Assembly: GCA_003577245.1 (NCBI GenBank)
Contig: QEVS01000011.1
Coordinates: 1-64,000, forward strand
Source of the DNA: a bacterium
Lineage (GTDB): Bacteria; Chloroflexota; Dehalococcoidia; Tepidiformales; Tepidiformaceae
Length of the DNA stretch: 64,000 nucleotides
Direction of reading: 5' to 3'
The first letter of the stretch is position 1. Each line of letters opens with the position of its first letter. This document shows, piece after piece, positions 7,208 through 15,117 of this stretch. A program made the translations under genes and the position numbers. Under the pieces are notes generated by a model that was not told the origin of the DNA, made no database searches, and saw nothing but the letters and a program-made list of their open reading frames with translations.

Positions 7208-7735
7208 CTACTCCCCGCCGAAGAGATCCGCCTTCTGGCAGTCCTTGTTCTTGGCCGCGAGCTTGCCCAACCGCTCTTCGGCTCCAGCCGGCATCTCCGC
7301 CATGTCGAAGTTCCCGAGGTCTTCGATGGCATCGAGCGACTCGAGGTCCTTGGAATCCTTTAGGGTCTTAACTGCATCGTTGATCGACTTGATCGAGGCC
7401 ACGTGCCAGTCCTTCATGTCCGCCGGTGGCTTCATCTTCGCGAGTGCCCCGGCGAAGTCCTCCATAGGTTCGACCAGCGCCTTCATCATCTTCTCGATGT
7501 CGGGCGAATCGGAAGTACCCATGCTCAACATGGCCTTCGTGAGACCTGCCGCGTAGGCGTCGAACGCCTTGCACATGTCGCCCACGTAATCTTCGTCGGA
7601 GCCAGTCTTGATGTTGGCGCTCGAACCCGAATCCGAGCCGCCGCCGTCATCGTCGTCGTCGCCGCCACAGGCGACGAGCAGAACGCTGAGCGCCAGCGGC
7701 AAGGCAAGCGCCAGCAAGATGATTCGTGACTTCAT
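7208..7735 (-). CDS. Predicted lipoprotein (paralogue 1)
   Basis: A 175-residue exported lipoprotein of unknown function. A hydrophobic signal peptide ends in the lipobox LLVAC, with lipidated Cys at 23, followed by a Gly/Asp/Ser-rich linker (GGDDDDDGGG). The mature domain is helical, with two Cys (VGDMCKAFDAY and NKDCQKADLF) that could form a disulfide near the ends of the helical bundle. The layout C-DAY...PPADM..W....IKSI repeats in the neighbouring lipoprotein at 7859-8326, so the two are tandem duplicates. GGAGG lies just upstream of the ATG. Confidence 0.8.
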   Translation of the reverse strand: MKSRIILLALALPLALSVLLVACGGDDDDDGGGSDSGSSANIKTGSDEDYVGDMCKAFDAYAAGLTKAMLSMGTSDSPDIEKMMKALVEPMEDFAGALAKMKPPADMKDWHVASIKSINDAVKTLKDSKDLESLDAIEDLGNFDMAEMPAGAEERLGKLAAKNKDCQKADLFGGE

Positions 7736-7858
7736 GGGACTAACCTCCAGTGTCTTTGATTTGTTTGCGATACAGCGGGCCGGCGCATGCAGCCCGGAAA
7801 CCCCCCGGGCACAGTAGCACCCCCGGCGATTTCGCGCGCTCCAGGCGGCGTGCTGCTG

Positions 7859-8326
7859 CTACTCACCGAACAAGGATAGCCCACGGCAGGCCGGGATCTG
7901 GCCGGCCTCCGCTTCGATTCGTGATCGCAGCGCGGTGGGCGGGTCGGGCAGGGGGCTATCGCCCAGCACATCGAGCGATGCTGATTGCTGGGACTTCGTG
8001 AGGGTGTCCGCCGCTTTGCGAATCGTCTTCACCGCGTCCTCGTTCCAGGCAGCCATGTCGGCCGGGGGCGAGGCATCGGCAAGCGAGTCGGCAAGGTCAT
8101 CGAGGATCTCCGAGACGCCCCCGGCGAGCTCCTTGAAGTCCATGGACGAGGCATCCTTCTCCAGCTTCACAAGGCTGACATTGGTCTCGTTCATGGCATC
8201 ACAGAGCTCGGCTGCGTAACTGGCGTCGGTCCCGGGGTCCCCGCCATCGTCATCGCCGCAGGCAGCGAACGCGAGCACCAAGGTCACAACTCCGAGCGCC
8301 AGGCCGGCAATTCGCAAGGGAGCCAT
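7859..8326 (-). CDS. Predicted lipoprotein (paralogue 2)
   Basis: A 155-residue lipoprotein with signal peptide and lipobox LAFAAC, then an acidic Gly/Asp linker. It shares with its downstream neighbour the helical plan YAAELCDAMNET at the start of the mature domain, SPPADMAAW in the middle and IPACRGLSLFGE at the end, where the neighbour has DCQKADLFGGE. The start is ATG 8326 with GGAGGAGG at 8333-8340; the longer upstream reading has no ribosome site. Both genes face the same way with about 120 bp between, so they may be co-expressed. Function unknown. Confidence 0.8.
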   Translation of the reverse strand: MAPLRIAGLALGVVTLVLAFAACGDDDGGDPGTDASYAAELCDAMNETNVSLVKLEKDASSMDFKELAGGVSEILDDLADSLADASPPADMAAWNEDAVKTIRKAADTLTKSQQSASLDVLGDSPLPDPPTALRSRIEAEAGQIPACRGLSLFGE

Positions 8327-8435
8327 GGGAGACCTCCTCCAGCGCGCCCGGTTCGGGGGCACAACCGCAATATCGGCAGAGGCAAGGGCAAATCGTAGCG
8401 TTGCACGGAGATGCCTGGCACCGGAGCCATGCAAG

Positions 8436-8460
8436 AGGGGCAGCCCGATGGGCTGCCCCT
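8436..8460 (-). terminator. Hairpin terminator of the acyl-CoA dehydrogenase gene
   Basis: An 11-bp perfect stem (8436-8446 with 8450-8460) and three-base loop lie 28 bp beyond the stop codon at 8488. On the minus strand it is followed by CTTGC rather than a clean T run, so efficiency is uncertain. It separates the dehydrogenase from the lipoprotein pair. Confidence 0.65.
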
Positions 8461-8487
8461 TCCTGGATTCACACCCTCGCCGGGAAC

Positions 8488-9597
8488 CTAGATCTCCAGC
8501 ATCTGGGCGACGCGTTCGCGGTGGAAGTCGCCGTCACCCCAGAAGAGCTCGGCGCGCTTCTGGCGGCGGAAGAAGAGCTGGATGACGTAGTCCTTGGTGA
8601 AGCCAATGCCGCCATGGATCTGCTGGCCGTGGGCCACCACACGGCGGCTGGCGTCGCTGCACCATGCTTTGGCCATGGCGGTGTCCATGTCCTGCGATTC
8701 CTCGTTCTCGCTGGTGGCCCAGGCGGCCTTGTACATGATGAACCGCATGCCATCGACATCGGTGACCATGTCGGCGGCCTTGTGCTGGATGGCCTGGAAG
8801 GAGCCGATGGGGCGGCCAAACTGCACGCGCTCCTTGGCGTAGTTCACGGAGATTTCGAAGTCCTTCTGGGCGAGGCCCACAAGGTAGGCGCACTCGAGGT
8901 TCGTGGCCATGTTGCGCAGCCGCGACGCGGTCTTGTCGTCCATGTCGATGACGTCGGCCGCGGCAACCTTGACGTCCTTCAGAACGACCTCGGCCTGCTT
9001 GTCGCTGGCGATTGTCTTGAGCACGGTGACGGAGATGCCGGGCTGGTCGCGCGGGACGATGAAGGTGCTGAGCTTGCCATCGGGCTTCCAGGCGACCACG
9101 TGCAGGTAGTCGGAAACGGCGGCGTCGGGCACAAAGAGCTTGGTGCCGTTGAGGACGAAGTCGCTGCCGCTGGCGGTGGCCTTCATTTCGATGCCGCCGC
9201 GGTCCCAGCGGCCGCTGGGCTCGGTGATGGCGTAGGTGTGAATGGCGCTGCCATCGGCGATCTTCGGAAGGTACTTCTGCTTCTGGGCATCGGACCCGGC
9301 CAGGATGAGCTCGGCGGCGCAAACGGCGTTGGGGACGAATGGCCCTGGCACGAGGGCACGGCCGAATTCCTCGACCAGCACGCAGAGGTCGAGGAATGAG
9401 AAGCCGGCGCCACCCTGGGCTTCGGGGACCATGAGGCCCTGCCAGCCGAGGTCGGCCATCTTCTTCCAGAGTGCGGGGCTGTAGCCCTTCTCGTCCTCCT
9501 CCATGGCCCGGACGTGCTCTTCGGGGCATTCCTTCTCAAGGAATTCGCGGGCGGAGTTCTTGAGCAGTTCTTGTTCTTCGCTAAGGCCGAGGTCCAT
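8488..9597 (-). CDS. Acyl-CoA dehydrogenase
   Basis: A 369-residue flavoprotein of the acyl-CoA dehydrogenase family, oxidising an acyl-CoA at C2-C3 with FAD. The domains run in order: N-terminal helices (LSEEQELLKNSAREFLEKEC), beta domain with YAITEPSGRWDRGG, C-terminal helical domain with RVQFGRPIGSFQAIQHKAADM, and QQIHGGIGFTKDY near the FAD. The usual C-terminal catalytic Glu segment is replaced by a different ending, so it may be an atypical or non-dehydrogenating member, as in two-subunit steroid-type (FadE-like) enzymes. It stands alone with its own promoter and terminator. Confidence 0.85.
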   Translation of the reverse strand: MDLGLSEEQELLKNSAREFLEKECPEEHVRAMEEDEKGYSPALWKKMADLGWQGLMVPEAQGGAGFSFLDLCVLVEEFGRALVPGPFVPNAVCAAELILAGSDAQKQKYLPKIADGSAIHTYAITEPSGRWDRGGIEMKATASGSDFVLNGTKLFVPDAAVSDYLHVVAWKPDGKLSTFIVPRDQPGISVTVLKTIASDKQAEVVLKDVKVAAADVIDMDDKTASRLRNMATNLECAYLVGLAQKDFEISVNYAKERVQFGRPIGSFQAIQHKAADMVTDVDGMRFIMYKAAWATSENEESQDMDTAMAKAWCSDASRRVVAHGQQIHGGIGFTKDYVIQLFFRRQKRAELFWGDGDFHRERVAQMLEI

Positions 9598-9676
9598 TCA
9601 GAGGTAGTCCCTTTCCACTGTGTGCGGGCTTGGAGCGTGGCGAACTGGCCACGGACGTACCCGGGTCGTGGGCGGG

Positions 9677-9682
9677 ATTCTA
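9677..9682 (-). promoter_or_regulatory. Extended -10 promoter element of the acyl-CoA dehydrogenase
   Basis: Read on the minus strand, TGTTAGAAT combines the TG extension with a TAGAAT -10 box about 80 nt before the ATG at 9597. No good -35 box is present, as is common for extended -10 promoters. It would give a 5' leader of roughly 70 nt. Confidence 0.35.
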
Positions 9683-9821
9683 ACACGATGTTTCGCCGCA
9701 AGCGAACAAGCGCGGTCGCCGGGCCGGGACGGGAAAAGAAGTTGACGCGGCAAATATCATTGGTGAAGGCCGGTCAAGGGGCGAGGCCCCCCCCGCCGAC
9801 GACGGAGTCTGGAGGGATTCA

Positions 9822-10103
9822 ATGGACACTGAGAGCCACGACGGCTTCGCCTGGGAGCGCATCACCTTTTCTCGAGCGAAGGTGCTTCGAGAGATTGCCG
9901 ACGGCCGCACCGAGAGGGAGGTGGCGGTTGGATTGCAGGTGGCATACACCACCGTCCGCAGCCATATCGCGGAGCTGAAGGGGCTGACCGGGTGCCACGA
10001 CGTGCGAGAAATGGGGCGTTGGTGGCGGAACAACCGGGAAGACTGGCTGGACTGGTGCAAGCGCCAGGCGGGATGCTCCCTGGAAAGAGAGGCCGGGCCG
10101 TAG
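9822..10103 (+). CDS. Small LuxR/GerE-type helix-turn-helix protein
   Basis: A 93-residue protein that consists almost only of one DNA-binding domain. Residues about 20-65 follow the GerE/LuxR pattern: LREIADGRTEREVAVGLQVA for helices 1-2 and YTTVRSHIAELKG for the recognition helix. There is no receiver or sensor domain, so it is a stand-alone regulator or an orphan effector domain. The C-terminus is Trp-rich (RWWRNNREDWLDWCKR), which is unusual. GGAGGG precedes the ATG. It lies just upstream of the exported protease cluster and may control it; that is only positional inference. Confidence 0.7.
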   Translation: MDTESHDGFAWERITFSRAKVLREIADGRTEREVAVGLQVAYTTVRSHIAELKGLTGCHDVREMGRWWRNNREDWLDWCKRQAGCSLEREAGP

Positions 10104-10209
10104 GGTGAAAACGGTACCGGCTGTAGGAGGCCGGGGAGAGCGGGCCGGGTGTACCGTGGTGTCGCCGGCCATGGCTCGGGGAACCGAAGCGGAAATGAGG
10201 AAACCCAAC

Positions 10210-10959
10210 ATGGCGTTCAAACCGGAGCCACACACACTTTCGCGTCATGGGAGGATGTTGCTGCTCGTTGCCCTTGTGGTGACACTGGGCCTCCTTTCAG
10301 GGTTGCTTCTTGGTCCAGCGCCAGCGGATGCGGATCACAGCTTCGAAGGCTGGACCTGGGATGACTGTGGCAACCACGGGTGCATCGGATGGAAGGAGTT
10401 CGCAGAACTGGGCGATTCGGCGCTCATCGCCCACATGGACAATGGTGGAGCGGGCTGCGGTCAGTCGATCGACTACTCCTGGGCCTATGCCATTGACTAC
10501 TGGAACAGGGCGGGCACCGTAGCTTCATTCGAGTTCTATGAGAGCGATTGTAGTGGCGAGAACTACCCCAACGTCAGGATTGTTCCGTATACTGTGTATA
10601 ATGCGGAGGTTGGTTGGTGGGCGATTGTCCTAACTTATGACAGACGTACGTCGAGCGCGCTTTTTGATGCATGTTGGGGATCATCACACCCCTGCGATAA
10701 CGACGAGAGCCAGAACTATAACGCCCAACATGGTTACGATCTTTCTGAAGTCTACTTCAACACCTACTACAATCCCGGCCCCGGCTGGGAGTGGGTTGCT
10801 CGACATGAGCTAGGCCATGTGGTTGGACTCGAAGACCACCACCTGGATCCTTACGGTTGCAACAGCAACTACTATGGACTGATGGATGATGCGGGTTGCG
10901 ACACGAATCAGCTGACGTCTGCGGAAAAGGACGGCGTCGATGCAATTCATGATCACTAA
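10210..10959 (+). CDS. Secreted metzincin-type zinc metalloprotease
   Basis: A 249-residue exported protein. Residues about 15-35 form a signal peptide ending near PADADH. The zinc site HELGHVVGLEDH is the HExxHxxGxxH metzincin motif, and GLMDDAG downstream provides the Met-turn. Many Cys (about ten in the mature part) suggest disulfide bonding. ATG 10210 has GAGG 9 nt upstream; ATG 10195 is a possible alternative. Base composition in the middle (10560-10760) is clearly richer in A/T than neighbouring genes, hinting at recent acquisition. Its 3' end overlaps the next exported gene by 20 bp. Confidence 0.8.
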   Translation: MAFKPEPHTLSRHGRMLLLVALVVTLGLLSGLLLGPAPADADHSFEGWTWDDCGNHGCIGWKEFAELGDSALIAHMDNGGAGCGQSIDYSWAYAIDYWNRAGTVASFEFYESDCSGENYPNVRIVPYTVYNAEVGWWAIVLTYDRRTSSALFDACWGSSHPCDNDESQNYNAQHGYDLSEVYFNTYYNPGPGWEWVARHELGHVVGLEDHHLDPYGCNSNYYGLMDDAGCDTNQLTSAEKDGVDAIHDH

Positions 10960-11578
10960 GGACAGATTCTGGCCTATGCTCACCGGGCTCCTGGTCTTGT
11001 CCGCTGGAGCCGGCTTGGTGTGGCGCTCCCTCTCATCGGCGGCCGAGGAGAGCCCCCCAACTCTATCGCAATTGCGTCCCGCAGCGGACATAGCAATTGA
11101 GCCGGCGATGCGCTGGAACCATGCGGCGGCCGCTGTTGCAGCGGCGGATGCCATCGGCGTAGTCCGAGTGACAAAGGTGACCCTCGTACTCGATGCGCGT
11201 TTGCCCGGGATCGACGAGGCGCTTCCGGTCTTCACTGGCCATGGCGAGGTCGAGGCACGAGTCCTCAGGGTGGCGAAGGGCGAGCGTGGTGCTCTCGACA
11301 GGTTTTCGTTTGACGCATTCTTGCGAGGCGGCGAGATCCTGGTGCCGGACCTGATGCCGCCCCTGGTGGACGGTTCCGAGTACTTGGTCTTTGTGAGAGG
11401 CGGGCGAGTTGTCTACCCTGGAGGCCTGTACGCGATTCGGGATGATCGTGCCTGGTACATTGGCGCCTGGTCCACCCGGGCGGCCAGTGAGCCACCTCGC
11501 GGGGCATGGAGTGGGAGGGAGATTGACGACATCGTGAACGAAATCGACGCCGGCGGGCCAGGAGGATTGGGGCAATGA
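10940..11578 (+). CDS. Exported protein of unknown function
   Basis: A 212-residue protein with an N-terminal hydrophobic segment (about residues 13-30, LTGLLVLSAGAGLVW) that reads as a signal anchor or uncleaved signal peptide. The body is beta-rich and includes GHGEVEARVLRVAKGE and DGSEYLVFVRGGRVVY, a pattern seen in small beta-barrel or OB-like exported proteins, but I cannot name a family. The start ATG 10940 lies inside the protease gene; ATG 10949 is also possible. It overlaps the following gene by four bases (ATGA), so the three exported genes form one operon. Confidence 0.65.
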   Translation: MQFMITKDRFWPMLTGLLVLSAGAGLVWRSLSSAAEESPPTLSQLRPAADIAIEPAMRWNHAAAAVAAADAIGVVRVTKVTLVLDARLPGIDEALPVFTGHGEVEARVLRVAKGERGALDRFSFDAFLRGGEILVPDLMPPLVDGSEYLVFVRGGRVVYPGGLYAIRDDRAWYIGAWSTRAASEPPRGAWSGREIDDIVNEIDAGGPGGLGQ

Positions 11579-12276
11579 CCGTCGCTCGAGCGACACCGAT
11601 GCTCCTCCTCATTTCGGCTCTGTTGCTGAACCTGGGAACGGGAGGACTCGTTCGCGGGCAGACCCCTGTGCCGGCACCGCAAGGGGTGCAGGCGTCAGCC
11701 GGGGACGTGAAGCGCGAAGGGGTGAGCGTCGAAATAACCTGGAAGCCAGTCGAGGGCGCGACCGGTTACCAGGTCGAGCGGTCCGCAGTTGGCAAACCCC
11801 CGCAGTACGACTGGATGCTGGTCGGCGAGGTCGCGGTGGCCGGCGAAGGGGAGACGACGGCATTCGTCCTGAACATCGAGGAGTTGCTGTGGCGCGTGGG
11901 CGAGGCCGGGGAGTTCGAGATACCGGCTGGCGTGGTTCTCGACGGACCGCAGGACCTGCTCCTTGGGGGCGAGCAAGGCAAGTATAGCGATCGCCCATGG
12001 GTTGGCCTGGCCGTTCGAGGCAACTGGCACCCCGACAATGGTCAGCCGATGATCACCGATGCGAGCGGCTCCGCTGTCGAATTGGCGCACGTCCAGGTGG
12101 GCTACCAGAAGGATGCGAACGGAAACATCCTCGAGGGCAGCACGGCGATCGGCTTCTTCGTGGACGGAGATGTCGGCCTGAGACGGCTGACGATCGTGCT
12201 GGGGCCACGATCGGCGATCGACCCGGCGTCGCATTCGGCAACCCTGATCCCCATGCCCGGCCAGGCAGGGGACTGA
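11575..12276 (+). CDS. Exported fibronectin-type-III-like protein, truncated by a frameshift
   Basis: The frame encodes 233 residues: a signal peptide (LLLISALLLNLGTGG), a Thr/Pro-rich start, and an Fn3-like strand pair with VSVEITWKPVEGATGYQVER at about residues 50-70, typical of surface-exposed Ig/Fn3 domains. It stops at TGA 12274-12276, directly after a GGGG run (12268-12271). Reading one base differently from there continues for another 53 codons and adds a transmembrane helix with a basic tail (12272-12433). The intact protein would thus be a membrane-anchored surface protein. It is the third gene of the exported trio. Confidence 0.65.
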   Translation: MTVARATPMLLLISALLLNLGTGGLVRGQTPVPAPQGVQASAGDVKREGVSVEITWKPVEGATGYQVERSAVGKPPQYDWMLVGEVAVAGEGETTAFVLNIEELLWRVGEAGEFEIPAGVVLDGPQDLLLGGEQGKYSDRPWVGLAVRGNWHPDNGQPMITDASGSAVELAHVQVGYQKDANGNILEGSTAIGFFVDGDVGLRRLTIVLGPRSAIDPASHSATLIPMPGQAGD

Positions 12277-12433
12277 GAGACGGCTCTCCCCTGCCGATTC
12301 GCAAGACCGCTTCCTGGTCGCGGGATCGTTGCTGGCTGCACTCGGCTCGCTCGCTTTCCTTGGCGTCTTCCTGGCCGCGCGGCAGTCACGCCGGGCCGGG
12401 AGGTCGCGTGTCCGCTCTGAAGCCGGCGCCTGA
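12272..12433 (+). pseudogene. Out-of-frame C-terminal membrane anchor of the Fn3-like protein
   Basis: In the frame beginning ACT at 12272 the sequence encodes a short linker, the hydrophobic stretch FLVAGSLLAALGSLAFLGVF and a basic tail (RQSRRAGRSRVR), ending with TGA at 12431-12433. It has no plausible start codon of its own and follows exactly where the preceding gene stops. A one-base change in the GGGG run at 12268-12271 would join the two. It is either a real frameshift mutation, a sequencing or assembly error, or phase variation at the run. Confidence 0.6.
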
Positions 12434-12475
12434 CGAGGCGGCCTGGTTTCGTCGCAGTCAAACGCAGGCGATGTC

Positions 12476-13825
12476 TCAGGGAGTCTGCCGCCGCGCGATG
12501 CGCCCACCCCAGCGGAACCATTCGATATCGCCGCCGGGGCCCCGGAGAAACTCTCCGCGGTCACCCTCATAGGGGAAGTCGAGGGCCACCACGCGCCCAG
12601 GCGCCGTGAACCCCAGCCTCACGGGCGGAACGGGCAGCGGCCTGAGCGCCTGGTCGCCAACGGCGCGGTCGGCCGAGCGGAGTTCTTCCAGGACGAGGCC
12701 GCCGTTAGCCGTGATCTCAAGGTCGCTCAGGACGGCCGAGTACTTGCCGGCGTACTCGGACAGCGATCCCTCTTCACATGTTAGAAGAGCGGGAGGGGGC
12801 TCGCGCAGGCCGAGAAGCTGGTCGAGCGTCGCTGCCGTGACCGCACGGTGGAGCTGCCGGCCGCGGTCGGCATTGGTGAGCACGCCGACCGCGAAATCGT
12901 GCGAGGGAACGAGGATGAGCGACGCCTGCTGCCCATTGGTGGAACCACCGTGCTGGACCGTGCGAACGCCCGCAATATCGCGCAGTTGCCAGGCGATGCC
13001 CGTTGCATCGGCGAAACACCCGGCCTCTGTCGTCGGTGACTGCATCGCTGCGAGAGACGCGGCAGCGAGAATGCGTGTGCCGTCCTCCGCCCTCCCATCG
13101 CCAAGGTGGAAGCGGGCGTAGCGGAGCAGGTCGGCCATGCATGTGACGACGCCCCCGGCGGGGGAGGTGCTCCGAAACATCGCCCAGGGACGCGCTACCT
13201 TCGGGCCATCCTCGGTGACGATATGCCCCGAGGCGACGCGGTAGGTGATGAGGTCATCGTTGTGGAAGTAAGTGCGATTCATGCCGAGCGGCCTGAAGAC
13301 CGTGTCCCGGACGACAGTTTCGAATGGCTGGCCGGTCACGACCTCCATCACCCGGCCGGCGACGTAGAAGCCGGCGTTGTTGTAGGACCAGGTAGCGCCC
13401 ATGGGCGTGAGCTGCGGCGATTTGGCCATCTTCGCCACTATTCGCTCGATCGCGTCGTCGCCCTTTCCGGTGTCGCGGAAGTAGTCGCCAACCCAACCGC
13501 CGGTGTGGTTCAAGCAGTTGAGGAGGGTCGCGCGCTCCGCGGCATCCTCATCCTGGAGGCGAAACTCCGGGAGGTACGTCCGGACCCGCTCCTCAAGGGC
13601 GAGCTTCCCCTGCTCGACGAGTTGCATCACGGCGGTGGCGGCGAAAGTCTTCGAAATCGACCCGGCGTGGAAGAGGGTGGTCTCATCGACCGGGAGGGGG
13701 TGGTCGGCATTGGTGATGCCGAAGGCGGCGGTTGAGGCCTGGTTGCGGTGCCAGACGCCGAGGGCTGCACCCGGCACCTGGAGCCGGGCCATACTGTCCC
13801 GGACCAGTGCCGAGAGGCGTGTCAT
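12476..13825 (-). CDS. Serine hydrolase of the class C beta-lactamase/esterase family
   Basis: A 449-residue protein with the penicillin-binding fold. The catalytic SISK (Ser56, Lys59) sits in HAGSISKTFAATAVMQ, the Tyr motif is WSYNNAGFYVAG, and the third motif region is TVQHGGSTNGQQ. No signal peptide is evident, so it may be cytoplasmic and act as an esterase or peptidase rather than a lactamase. The C-terminal 100 residues form an extra beta domain common to this group. I place the start at ATG 13825; the open frame continues upstream but without family similarity. Confidence 0.85.
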   Translation of the reverse strand: MTRLSALVRDSMARLQVPGAALGVWHRNQASTAAFGITNADHPLPVDETTLFHAGSISKTFAATAVMQLVEQGKLALEERVRTYLPEFRLQDEDAAERATLLNCLNHTGGWVGDYFRDTGKGDDAIERIVAKMAKSPQLTPMGATWSYNNAGFYVAGRVMEVVTGQPFETVVRDTVFRPLGMNRTYFHNDDLITYRVASGHIVTEDGPKVARPWAMFRSTSPAGGVVTCMADLLRYARFHLGDGRAEDGTRILAAASLAAMQSPTTEAGCFADATGIAWQLRDIAGVRTVQHGGSTNGQQASLILVPSHDFAVGVLTNADRGRQLHRAVTAATLDQLLGLREPPPALLTCEEGSLSEYAGKYSAVLSDLEITANGGLVLEELRSADRAVGDQALRPLPVPPVRLGFTAPGRVVALDFPYEGDRGEFLRGPGGDIEWFRWGGRIARRQTP

Positions 13826-13881
13826 CCCATGATCAGTGTCCACAGGCAGGGAGCATACACGCGTTGCCGCGGTAGCTGGAA

Positions 13882-15051
13882 CTACGCCCGCGGCAGTCCA
13901 AGGCCGCGCGTGGCGATGATGTTGCGATTCACTTCGCTGGTGCCGCCCGCGATGGTGTAGCTGGGAGCGGCGAGGGCCCACCGTTCCAGGCGGCCCCTGA
14001 GCGGCGCGTATGGCGAACCCGGCTCGACCTGGCCCGCCATGCCCGCGATGCGAATGCCCGTGATGCCCATCTGGCGTTGCAGCTCTGTGCCGAACACCTT
14101 GGAGATTGAAGCCTCGTAGTTCGGCACAATCCCCCGGCTCTGCATCTCGGCGACGCGGTAGCAGAGCCAACGGCCGACCTCAAAGTCGATCGAACGCGAG
14201 GCGAGCTCGTGGCGGATCTCGGCGCGCGCGCGCAGAGCTGGTTGCTCGCGCACATATCCGATGAGCGCCTCGTTGGTGCTGCGCGTCATGACCACGCGGT
14301 TGATGGAGCTGCGCTCCTGGTCGAGGGTGGTGGTGGCGATATACCAGCCGCGGTTCTCTTCGCCCACAAGGCAGTCGGCAGGAATGCGAACGTCTTCGAG
14401 AAAGACTTCACAGAAGTGCGCGCTGCCCATCATGTTGACGAGCGGCCGCGTGGTGATGCCGGGTGTGCGCATGTCGAGCATGAAGTAGCTGATTCCCCGG
14501 TGCTTGGGGGCGCCGGCATCGGTGCGGGCGAGCAGGATGCCCCAGCCGGCCCCCTGGGCGCCGCTCGTCCAGATCTTCTGGCCGTTGACGACGTACTCGT
14601 CGCCATCTCTCACGGCGCGGGTCTGGAGTGCAGCGAGGTCGCTGCCGGCGCCGGGTTCGCTGAAAAGCTGGCACCAGTGGACGTCGGCGGTGCGCATGGC
14701 GGGAAGCCAGCGGTCCTGCTGGGCGGTGGTCCCGTGCATCATGAGCGCGGGACCGGCGAGCCAGACGCCCTGGTCGTAGGCGCCGGGCGCACCCGAGGCG
14801 CTCATCTCCTCCATGTAGACCGTCTGGGTCATGTAGCTGGCGCCGGCGCCTCCAAAGTCCTTCGGCCAGCCCATCGTGAGCCACCCCTGCCCGGCCAGCT
14901 TCTTGCGGAACTGGCGCGTGAAGGCCGCATCGGGCCCGTCTATGTGGTCGCGGTCGTTGCGCATGCTCCAGTCGCCCTCGAGGTGCTCAGCCAGGAAGCG
15001 GCGGAGCTCCTGGCGGAACGCGGCGTGTTCGGGCGAGTCACGGAAGAGCAT
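13882..15051 (-). CDS. Acyl-CoA dehydrogenase
   Basis: A 389-residue FAD enzyme resembling the larger subunit of two-part (FadE-like) dehydrogenases. Signatures in order: CQLFSEPGAGSDLAALQTRA in the beta domain, VNGQKIWTSGAQGAGWGILL, GWYIATTTLDQERSSI in the helical domain, and YTIAGGTSEVNRNIIATRGL near the C-terminus. The typical active-site Glu position has TIAGGTSEV, as in short or aromatic-type enzymes. It has its own -10-like box (15081-15086) although it follows the peroxiredoxin gene by 66 bp. It likely works with the enoyl-CoA hydratase three genes upstream. Confidence 0.9.
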   Translation of the reverse strand: MLFRDSPEHAAFRQELRRFLAEHLEGDWSMRNDRDHIDGPDAAFTRQFRKKLAGQGWLTMGWPKDFGGAGASYMTQTVYMEEMSASGAPGAYDQGVWLAGPALMMHGTTAQQDRWLPAMRTADVHWCQLFSEPGAGSDLAALQTRAVRDGDEYVVNGQKIWTSGAQGAGWGILLARTDAGAPKHRGISYFMLDMRTPGITTRPLVNMMGSAHFCEVFLEDVRIPADCLVGEENRGWYIATTTLDQERSSINRVVMTRSTNEALIGYVREQPALRARAEIRHELASRSIDFEVGRWLCYRVAEMQSRGIVPNYEASISKVFGTELQRQMGITGIRIAGMAGQVEPGSPYAPLRGRLERWALAAPSYTIAGGTSEVNRNIIATRGLGLPRA

Positions 15052-15061
15052 GGAAGAGCCT

Positions 15062-15086
15062 CGGCGTGGGGTGCACGCCGAGTATA
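15062..15086 (-). promoter_or_regulatory. -10 box and leader hairpin of the acyl-CoA dehydrogenase
   Basis: On the minus strand TATACT (15086-15081) is a near-consensus -10 box without an evident -35 partner. It is followed at once by a 7-bp hairpin (15074-15080 with 15062-15068) in the short leader before ATG 15051. The hairpin could equally end the peroxiredoxin transcript, but it has no T run. Confidence 0.35.
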
Positions 15087-15117
15087 GACCGGAGCGGCCG
15101 TTTCCGGAGCGAGGGTT

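Noticed and set aside
12276..12433. Read-through of the TGA at 12274-12276 as selenocysteine
   Set aside because: The in-frame continuation is not protein-like; the membrane anchor is in a different frame, so a frameshift explains it better.
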